A DNA stretch of 7,740 nt, taken from an uncultured Odoribacter sp. (GTDB taxonomy: Bacteria > Bacteroidota > Bacteroidia > Bacteroidales > Marinifilaceae). The notes under the pieces are model-generated. The model saw only the letters and a program-made list of their open reading frames with translations. It made no database searches and had not been told where the DNA came from. Positions 1-4,469 of this stretch are shown piece after piece. The stretch lies in assembly GCA_947039985.1 (NCBI GenBank), contig CAMRAP010000078.1:1-7740 (forward strand), written 5' to 3'. The translations under genes and the position numbers were made by a program. The first letter of the stretch is position 1. Each line of letters starts with the position of its first letter.

Positions 1-30
1 CAAAGATAAAGGCTAGCGCTTAACATCAAA
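1..30 (-). promoter_or_regulatory. Possible leftward Bacteroidota-type promoter at the window edge
   Basis: On the minus strand, TATCTTTG (8 to 1) fits the Bacteroidota -7 consensus TAnnTTTG, and TTTG (30 to 27) sits 18 bases upstream as a -33 element. The usual spacing is about 19 to 21, so this is slightly short. It would drive a leftward gene beginning outside the window, which would fit a terminator having closed the previous unit at 427-460. AT-rich DNA yields such matches by chance, so this is a weak call. Confidence 0.25.
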
Positions 31-256
31 AGACGTAATCGCCGAGGCGCTTACAGACAAACACATAAATAAATAAGATTAATATTAACTGATCTTAAAA
101 GATAAATCTATCTTATTTTAGCGATAAAGTTGTCTAAGAAAAGGGAAGTATTATACGGATAGATTTCTCTCCTTGTTGTGCATACATCTGGTAATTGCCA
201 ATAGTTGCTAATATTAAAAAAAGGAATTTGAACATGGGCTATGTACATTTACTTTA

Positions 257-287
257 ATACTCCATATAGAATTTATATAGGGAGTGT
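257..287. repeat. Imperfect hairpin-forming inverted repeat
   Basis: ACTCC (259-263) pairs with GGAGT (281-285). After one A-G mismatch, TATA (265-268) pairs with TATA (276-279). Outside the main stem, T258/G286 could form a wobble pair in RNA and A257 pairs with T287. Neither strand has a T-run directly after the stem, so it is not a standard intrinsic terminator. It may be an RNA structural element, an operator or a chance structure in AT-rich DNA. Confidence 0.4.
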
Positions 288-426
288 AATATAAACTCTG
301 TCTAGTTTTTATTTTATATCATTACAAAAATACCTCTTTATTTTAAATTTGCAAACAGCTTTGTATAATTCTTAAAAAAAGCATGACAGAACGAGAATCG
401 AAATCAGTATCATTAGACGAATACTC

Positions 427-460
427 AAAAAAATCCGGCTCACTGTGAAAGTAAGCCGGA
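427..460 (-). terminator. Rho-independent terminator of the ABC-F gene
   Basis: Read on the minus strand, the arms TCCGGCT (460-454) and AGCCGGA (440-434) form a perfect 7-bp GC-rich stem. After one mismatch it continues with AC/GT. Seven T residues (433-427) follow directly. It lies 24 bases past the ABC-F stop codon. Stem, loop and U-tract together are the classic intrinsic terminator layout. The plus-strand side lacks a clean T-run, so it should act mainly leftward. Confidence 0.9.
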
Positions 461-484
461 CTCTTATTATTGTTCTGTATAAGA

Positions 485-2098
485 TTAAATATACATCTTA
501 TTCAACTGCTCTTTTATGGCTTCATTTGTGATATAATCATCAAAATTCATCTGCTTATCGATAACACCATTTGGAGTCAATTCGATGACACGATTACAAA
601 CCGTGTGAATAAACTCATGGTCATGAGAGTTCATCAAAATCACTCCTTTAAATGAAATCAACGTATTATTAAATGCCTGAATCGACTCCAAGTCCAAGTG
701 ATTAACAGGTGAATCAAGTATCAATACATTGGCATTATTCAACATCATACGAGCAATCATACAACGCATCTTCTCACCCCCTGATAACACCTTTACATTC
801 TTATAGATATCTTCACCAGAGAATAACATCTTACCTAGAAATCCTCTCAAGAAAGTTTCGCTAGAATCAGACGAGTACTGTCCCAACCAATCAATGATAG
901 TCATTTCAACATCAAAAAACGCTGAATTATCAACAGGTAAGTAAGCAGAAGTAATGGTTTGTCCCCAAGAGAATTCCCCTGAATTTGATTTTTCATTCCC
1001 AACAAGAATCTCTAACAATGAAGTCATTGCACGTGCATCACGAGATAAAAAAACAATCTTATCATCTTTTTCAACGGCAAACTCCACATCTTTAAACAAA
1101 CACTCTCCGTCTATCGTTTTACTTAAACCACGTACTTCCAAAATCTTATTTCCCACTTCACGCTCTGGAGTGAAAATAATTCCTGGATATTTACGTGTTG
1201 AAGGCATAATATCCTCTACATTCAACTTCTCCAACATCTTCTTACGACTTGTAGTCTGCTTAGACTTAGCCACATTTGCACTAAAACGAGAGATGAATTC
1301 TTGTAATTCCTTACGTTTCTCATCTGCTTTTTTATTCTTTGATTGCGCTTGACGTAGAGCTAACTGACTTGATTCATACCAGAAACTATAGTTACCAGTA
1401 AACATAGCTACCTTACCGAAATCAATATCAACAGAATGCGTACATACTGAATCTAAGAAGTGACGGTCATGCGAAACAACTAAAACAGTGTTGTCATAAT
1501 TCGCTAAATAATTTTCCAACCACATCACTGTTTCCAAATCCAAGTCGTTCGTTGGCTCATCCAACAGCAAGTTGTCTGGCTTACCAAACAGAGCTTGTGC
1601 AAGTAACACACGTACCTTTTGATTACCACTTATATCTTTCATCAAAGAGTAGTGTAACTCCTCCTTAATACCCAATCCACTCAATAAATTAGCTGCATCA
1701 CTCTCTGCATTCCAACCATCCATTGCAGCAAATTGCTCCTCAAGATCTGCAACACGAAGACCATCTGCATCAGAAAAATCTTCCTTCATATAAATAGCAT
1801 CCTTCTCCTGTTGCACCTTCCACAAATCCATATGCCCTTGTAAAACAGCATTCAAAACAGTAGATTCATCAAACTCAAAGTGATCTTGCTTCAATACAGA
1901 CAAACGTTCGCCTGGTCCAAACATAACCGTTCCACGAGTAGGCTCTAAATCACCACTCACTATTCTTAAAAAAGTAGACTTCCCTGCTCCATTAGCACCT
2001 ATCACGCCATAACAATTTCCCGGTGTAAACTTCATATTTACATCCTGAAACAAGCTCTTCTTTCCAAATTGGATCTCTAAATCTGATACTGTAATCAT
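485..2098 (-). CDS. ybiT: ABC-F ribosome-associated ATPase, YbiT subfamily, with a degenerate second ATP-binding domain
   Basis: This 537-residue protein has two ATP-binding cassettes and no membrane segments. That is the layout of cytoplasmic ABC-F proteins, which bind the ribosomal E site and modulate translation. Length and sequence follow E. coli YbiT (about 530 residues). Domain 1 has Walker A GANGAGKS (34-41), Walker B LLLDEP (177-182) and the H-loop histidine (210); its signature is weak (ISGNQ, 156-160), as in YbiT. A charged linker (about 240-310, including RFSANVAKSK) joins the domains. Domain 2 keeps the signature LSGGE (438-442) and H492, but its Walker A is lost (FLSRDARAMTSLL, 350-362), the Q-loop glutamine appears to be proline 388, and Walker B reads LDSP, with serine 463 in place of the catalytic glutamate. 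Site 1 looks active and site 2 dead. The reading frame is otherwise intact, so this looks selected rather than decayed. The gene has its own candidate promoter and ends at a strong terminator. Its precise role is unknown. Confidence 0.93.
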   Translation of the reverse strand: MITVSDLEIQFGKKSLFQDVNMKFTPGNCYGVIGANGAGKSTFLRIVSGDLEPTRGTVMFGPGERLSVLKQDHFEFDESTVLNAVLQGHMDLWKVQQEKDAIYMKEDFSDADGLRVADLEEQFAAMDGWNAESDAANLLSGLGIKEELHYSLMKDISGNQKVRVLLAQALFGKPDNLLLDEPTNDLDLETVMWLENYLANYDNTVLVVSHDRHFLDSVCTHSVDIDFGKVAMFTGNYSFWYESSQLALRQAQSKNKKADEKRKELQEFISRFSANVAKSKQTTSRKKMLEKLNVEDIMPSTRKYPGIIFTPEREVGNKILEVRGLSKTIDGECLFKDVEFAVEKDDKIVFLSRDARAMTSLLEILVGNEKSNSGEFSWGQTITSAYLPVDNSAFFDVEMTIIDWLGQYSSDSSETFLRGFLGKMLFSGEDIYKNVKVLSGGEKMRCMIARMMLNNANVLILDSPVNHLDLESIQAFNNTLISFKGVILMNSHDHEFIHTVCNRVIELTPNGVIDKQMNFDDYITNEAIKEQLNKMYI

Positions 2099-2115
2099 TC
2101 TTTATATTTCTTTTT

Positions 2116-2139
2116 TTTACTGATAATCAAGACAGTAAA
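2116..2139 (-). promoter_or_regulatory. Hairpin in the ABC-F leader
   Basis: On the minus strand, TTTACTG (2139-2133) and CAGTAAA (2122-2116) are perfect 7-bp inverted arms around a 10-base loop. The stem lies between the candidate promoter and the ATG at 2098, ending 17 bases before it. An A-run follows it, not a T-run, so it is not an intrinsic terminator of leftward transcription. It could affect translation initiation or mRNA stability; that role is inferred. Confidence 0.5.
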
Positions 2140-2142
2140 GCC

Positions 2143-2160
2143 TTGTATAAACGCTTACAA
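2143..2160. repeat. Short inverted repeat overlapping the ABC-F promoter
   Basis: TTGTA (2143-2147) and TACAA (2156-2160) are perfect 5-bp arms 8 bases apart. The right arm overlaps the downstream end of the candidate -7 element, and the left arm would lie near or just after the transcription start. The position suits a repressor site, but five-base arms in AT-rich DNA can arise by chance. Confidence 0.3.
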
Positions 2161-2188
2161 AAGTACGTTTTTATTTCTTATTCAGCAA
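2158..2188 (-). promoter_or_regulatory. Candidate Bacteroidota promoter for the ABC-F gene
   Basis: The minus strand carries TACTTTTG (2165-2158), an exact fit to the -7 consensus TAnnTTTG. TTG (2188-2186) lies exactly 20 bases upstream as the -33 element, within the normal spacing. Transcription would start near 2150, giving a leader of about 50 bases. It lies just after the lipB stop codon, so the ABC-F gene can be transcribed independently of lipAB, although read-through is also possible because no terminator separates them. Confidence 0.6.
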
Positions 2189-2191
2189 GTA

Positions 2192-2869
2192 TTATAGACT
2201 TGCTTCTCCAAAAAATGCATTAAATTGTTTTAGCACCTCATCCTTTACACCTTGCATATCCACCTCAGAACCCAGCTCTTTTTGAATGGAAGTGACCTCT
2301 TTATCTACAAATCCACAAGGATTGATAGACTTGAAATAGCTTAAATCTGTATTTACATTCAGTGCAAATCCGTGCATACTCACATAGCGAGAACATTTCA
2401 CTCCTATGGCACATATTTTACGTGGATTAGACTGTGTTGACTCTATCCACACCCCAGTTGCTCCATCCATGCGTTCTGCCTGAATACCATACGATAATAG
2501 GACACGAAGAACGATCTCTTCAAGCTGCTCAACATAATCTTTCACGCCTAAACCAAAACTCTCTAAATCGAAAATAGGATACACCACCAATTGTCCAGGC
2601 CCATGAAACGTGATATCACCCCCACGATCCACTTTGATAAATTCAGCTTGCTTACGACTAAGTTCTATCGTGTTGATTAGCATATTTGCGGCATCCCCAC
2701 TCTTGCCTAAGGTGTATACGGGTGGATGTTCTACAAACAACAAATAGTGCTGAATATCTTCTTTGTTTTGTTTTCGGCTTTTGACCTCCTCCAACAATTT
2801 CTCTTGCAACTCCCACACCTCTTTATAGCCTTTTTGTTGCAGGTCGATCCATTTTATATTTTGTGCCAT
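2192..2869 (-). CDS. lipB: Octanoyl-[acyl carrier protein]:protein N-octanoyltransferase LipB
   Basis: LipB moves an octanoyl group from acyl carrier protein onto a specific lysine of lipoyl domains (2-oxoacid dehydrogenase E2 subunits, GcvH). It is the first step of endogenous lipoate synthesis and takes place in the cytoplasm. The 225 residues match the family length. Visible family motifs are HPPVYTLGKSG (48-58), RGGDITFHGPGQLVVYP (82-98), the lysine of AIGVK (158) and the NPCG cysteine (185); the last two form the Cys/Lys pair that carries the octanoyl thioester. The start ATG lies 12 bases after the lipA stop, indicating a lipA-lipB operon in which lipA is read first. No strong Shine-Dalgarno is present, as is common in Bacteroidota. 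The gene appears complete, with all key residues. Confidence 0.97.
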   Translation of the reverse strand: MAQNIKWIDLQQKGYKEVWELQEKLLEEVKSRKQNKEDIQHYLLFVEHPPVYTLGKSGDAANMLINTIELSRKQAEFIKVDRGGDITFHGPGQLVVYPIFDLESFGLGVKDYVEQLEEIVLRVLLSYGIQAERMDGATGVWIESTQSNPRKICAIGVKCSRYVSMHGFALNVNTDLSYFKSINPCGFVDKEVTSIQKELGSEVDMQGVKDEVLKQFNAFFGEASL

Positions 2870-2881
2870 TTGTATCTATGC

Positions 2882-3745
2882 TTAAGCTTTTAACTTTGCT
2901 CCAACATGCCGTTCAGCATGATAGCTTGATCTAACCAAAGGTGCGCTTTCCACATGAGTAAACCCCTTTTCTAAACCGATTGTTTTATATTCTTCAAACA
3001 CATCCGGATGGATATACTCTTTGACCTCTATATTTTTTGATGAGGGTTGCAAATACTGACCAATAGTCATCACCTGACAACCCACTGCACGCAAATCATC
3101 CATCGTCTGTAGTATCTCTTCCCGAGTTTCCCCTAAACCTAGCATGATACCAGATTTTGCAACACTGTCAGACTTTGCAATCTGAGCAATAACGCTTAAA
3201 GAAACTTCGTATGTTGCCCGCGAACGAATACTATCAGATAAGCGTCGCACTGTTTCTAGATTGTGAGAGATCACCTCTGGGCGAACAGCTATAATCTGCT
3301 GAACCAATTCCGTTTTGCCTTGAAAATCTGGAATCAAAACTTCCATGCTTACTTGAGGATTTTCACGCTTCACACTACGTATAACACTCACCCAATGAGC
3401 CACTCCCAAATCCTCTACATCATCCCTATCCACCGAAGTGATTACAACGTGTTTTAATTTCAAGGATTGAACCGAACTAGCCACATGATCCGCTTCTTGG
3501 GTATCAAAGGGCAAAGGACGACCAGTGACCACATTACAAAAACGACAAGAACGTGTACAGATATTACCACCAATCATAAAAGTGGCAGTTCCACATCCCC
3601 AACATTCACCTTGGTTTGGACACTTTCCACTTGTACAGATCGTATTTAAGTGGTTTCCTCTAACGGTGTTTAACACCTCTGTCGAAAGCTGCCCAATAGG
3701 TAGCTTTATCTTTAACCATTCTGGTTTTCTTCGACTATTTTCCAT
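2882..3745 (-). CDS. lipA: Lipoyl synthase LipA (radical SAM)
   Basis: LipA inserts two sulfur atoms into C6 and C8 of the protein-bound octanoyl group made by LipB, using S-adenosylmethionine radicals and a sacrificed auxiliary 4Fe-4S cluster. Numbering from the ATG at 3745 (287 residues): auxiliary cluster cysteines C37, C42 and C48 (CX4CX5C), radical SAM cysteines C63, C67 and C70 (CX3CX2C in CTRSCRFC), and the C-terminal RSSYHA (272-277), whose serine ligates the auxiliary cluster in known structures. GTATFMIGG and the VDRDD strand are also typical. A TTG directly before this ATG (3748) would add one residue; I prefer the ATG. An extra cysteine, C51, follows the auxiliary motif (ECWGCG). 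A candidate promoter lies upstream at 3778-3811, so lipA appears to head the lipAB unit. Confidence 0.97.
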   Translation of the reverse strand: MENSRRKPEWLKIKLPIGQLSTEVLNTVRGNHLNTICTSGKCPNQGECWGCGTATFMIGGNICTRSCRFCNVVTGRPLPFDTQEADHVASSVQSLKLKHVVITSVDRDDVEDLGVAHWVSVIRSVKRENPQVSMEVLIPDFQGKTELVQQIIAVRPEVISHNLETVRRLSDSIRSRATYEVSLSVIAQIAKSDSVAKSGIMLGLGETREEILQTMDDLRAVGCQVMTIGQYLQPSSKNIEVKEYIHPDVFEEYKTIGLEKGFTHVESAPLVRSSYHAERHVGAKLKA

Positions 3746-3753
3746 CAATTATA

Positions 3754-3765
3754 ATATATATATAT
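3754..3765. repeat. AT dinucleotide tract in the lipA leader
   Basis: Six consecutive AT units sit between the candidate lipA transcription start and its ATG, ending 9 bases before the start codon. Such tracts can vary in length by slippage and keep the ribosome entry region unstructured. No effect can be shown from sequence alone. Confidence 0.6.
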
Positions 3766-3769
3766 TCTC

Positions 3770-3801
3770 TTGCCACACAAAAGTAAAGGAATGAGTGGCA
3801 A
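3770..3801. repeat. Interrupted inverted repeat around the lipA -7 element
   Basis: TTGCCAC (3770-3776) and GTGGCAA (3795-3801) are perfect 7-bp arms, 25 bases centre to centre. After one mismatch, CA/TG (3778-3779 with 3792-3793) extends the match inward. The arms bracket the candidate -7 element: one lies at or near the transcription start and the other in the -7 to -33 spacer. No T-run follows on either strand, so it is unlikely to be an nth terminator. An operator for a dimeric regulator is the simplest reading, and that is inference. Confidence 0.5.
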
Positions 3802-3811
3802 AAACATCAAA
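3778..3811 (-). promoter_or_regulatory. Candidate Bacteroidota promoter for lipA-lipB
   Basis: TACTTTTG (3785-3778, minus strand) fits TAnnTTTG exactly and is identical to the -7 box before the ABC-F gene. TTTG (3811-3808) lies 22 bases upstream, slightly wide of the usual spacing of about 20. Transcription would start near 3772, leaving a leader of about 27 bases. The upstream element abuts the last codon of nth. Confidence 0.5.
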
Positions 3812-3812
3812 A

Positions 3813-4454
3813 TCAGTGTGAATTTTTCGCAAAATATTTACACCACAATCTAATCCCACACTCCTCGCAATTCGGTTTCCGTGCCATACAGACATAACGC
3901 CCATGTAATATAAACCAATGATGAGCTATTGAAAGCACTTCAGCCGGAATATGTTTGACCAACTGTTTCTCTGTTTCCAATGGAGTTTTTGTGTTATTCA
4001 CCAAGCCGATACGATTACTCACTCTAAATACATGAGTATCCACAGGCATAGCAGGCTGACCAAAAGCAACTCCCATAATCACATTGGCAGTCTTGCGCCC
4101 CACCCCAGCCAAAGTTTGCAAATCGTCCATATCCTCTGGCACCTCTCCACCAAAATCAGCCATCAACTTCCCCGCCATTGCATATAAATGCTTGGCTTTA
4201 TTATTGGGATAAGAGATCGACTTAATCAGTTGAAAAATCTCCTCCACACTCCCCTTTGCCATTGCATCAGGATCTGGATAACGCTCAAAAATGGAAGGCG
4301 TTATCATATTCACCCGCTTATCTGTGCATTGCGCAGACAGAATCACTGCCACAATCAATTCATATGGATTTCTATAATCCAGCTCTGTTTCTGCAAGCTT
4401 CATATGCTCAGCAAACCATCCCAACACAGCTGTATATCTCTCTTTTATTGTCAT
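3813..4454 (-). CDS. nth: Endonuclease III, DNA glycosylase/AP lyase
   Basis: The enzyme removes oxidised pyrimidines from DNA and cuts the abasic strand by beta-elimination (base excision repair). The protein has 213 residues, the normal length. The helix-hairpin-helix LAGVGRKTANVIMG (115-128) carries the catalytic lysine K121, and MPVDTHVFRVSNRIG (136-150) carries the catalytic aspartate D139. Four cysteines, C189, C196, C199 and C205 (CX6CX2CX5C), bind the 4Fe-4S cluster. The N-terminal LSAQCTD (39-45) is also typical. It starts 15 bases after the hsdR stop with no terminator between, so it is probably read with hsdR. A weak purine run (AAAAAAGAG) lies upstream of the ATG. MutY is excluded by the short length and lack of a NUDIX-like C-terminal domain. 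Confidence 0.97.
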   Translation of the reverse strand: MTIKERYTAVLGWFAEHMKLAETELDYRNPYELIVAVILSAQCTDKRVNMITPSIFERYPDPDAMAKGSVEEIFQLIKSISYPNNKAKHLYAMAGKLMADFGGEVPEDMDDLQTLAGVGRKTANVIMGVAFGQPAMPVDTHVFRVSNRIGLVNNTKTPLETEKQLVKHIPAEVLSIAHHWFILHGRYVCMARKPNCEECGIRLWCKYFAKNSH

Positions 4455-4469
4455 ATTAGTGCTCTTTTT

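Larger units (their letters stand above)
1..426. other. Intergenic stretch without a supported gene
   Basis: I see no coding region here: all frames are broken by frequent stops. The longest reading frames starting at a plausible ATG are tiny (8 codons from 234 and about 21 codons from 383, plus strand) and resemble nothing I know. No tRNA cloverleaf is visible. The stretch is AT-rich apart from the first 55 bases, which carry a small GC-rich hairpin (35-54, arms GTAA/TTAC and CGC/GCG around a CGAG loop) and a direct repeat of GCGCTTA (16-22 and 47-53). A short perfect stem AAGATA/TATCTT lies at 99-114, an imperfect dyad TGGTAATTGCCA at 189-200, and a larger hairpin at 257-287, listed separately. 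A small untranslated RNA cannot be excluded. Confidence 0.6.

Noticed and set aside
3..23. Last codons of a plus-strand gene ending in TAA at 21-23
   Set aside because: Only six codons are inside the window, too few to distinguish from chance.
234..257. Eight-codon plus-strand open frame preceded by AAAGGAA
   Set aside because: It is very short and no downstream plus-strand gene exists for it to regulate.
380..420. Possible tRNA 3' end on the minus strand (TTCGATT loop-like sequence followed by a T-run)
   Set aside because: The five bases on either side of the loop do not pair as a T-arm, and no D-arm, anticodon arm or acceptor partner is present.
383..448. Plus-strand small open frame beginning MTERESK, about 21 codons
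   Set aside because: It runs into the terminator hairpin of the ABC-F gene and has no convincing ribosome site or relative I know.
954..1352. Plus-strand open frame of 132 codons within the ABC-F gene
   Set aside because: It lies opposite a well-supported gene with conserved motifs, and its translation resembles no protein family.
3778..3801. The TTGCCAC/GTGGCAA repeat as an nth terminator
   Set aside because: On the minus strand the stem is followed by AGAGAATA rather than a T-run, so it lacks the intrinsic terminator tail.
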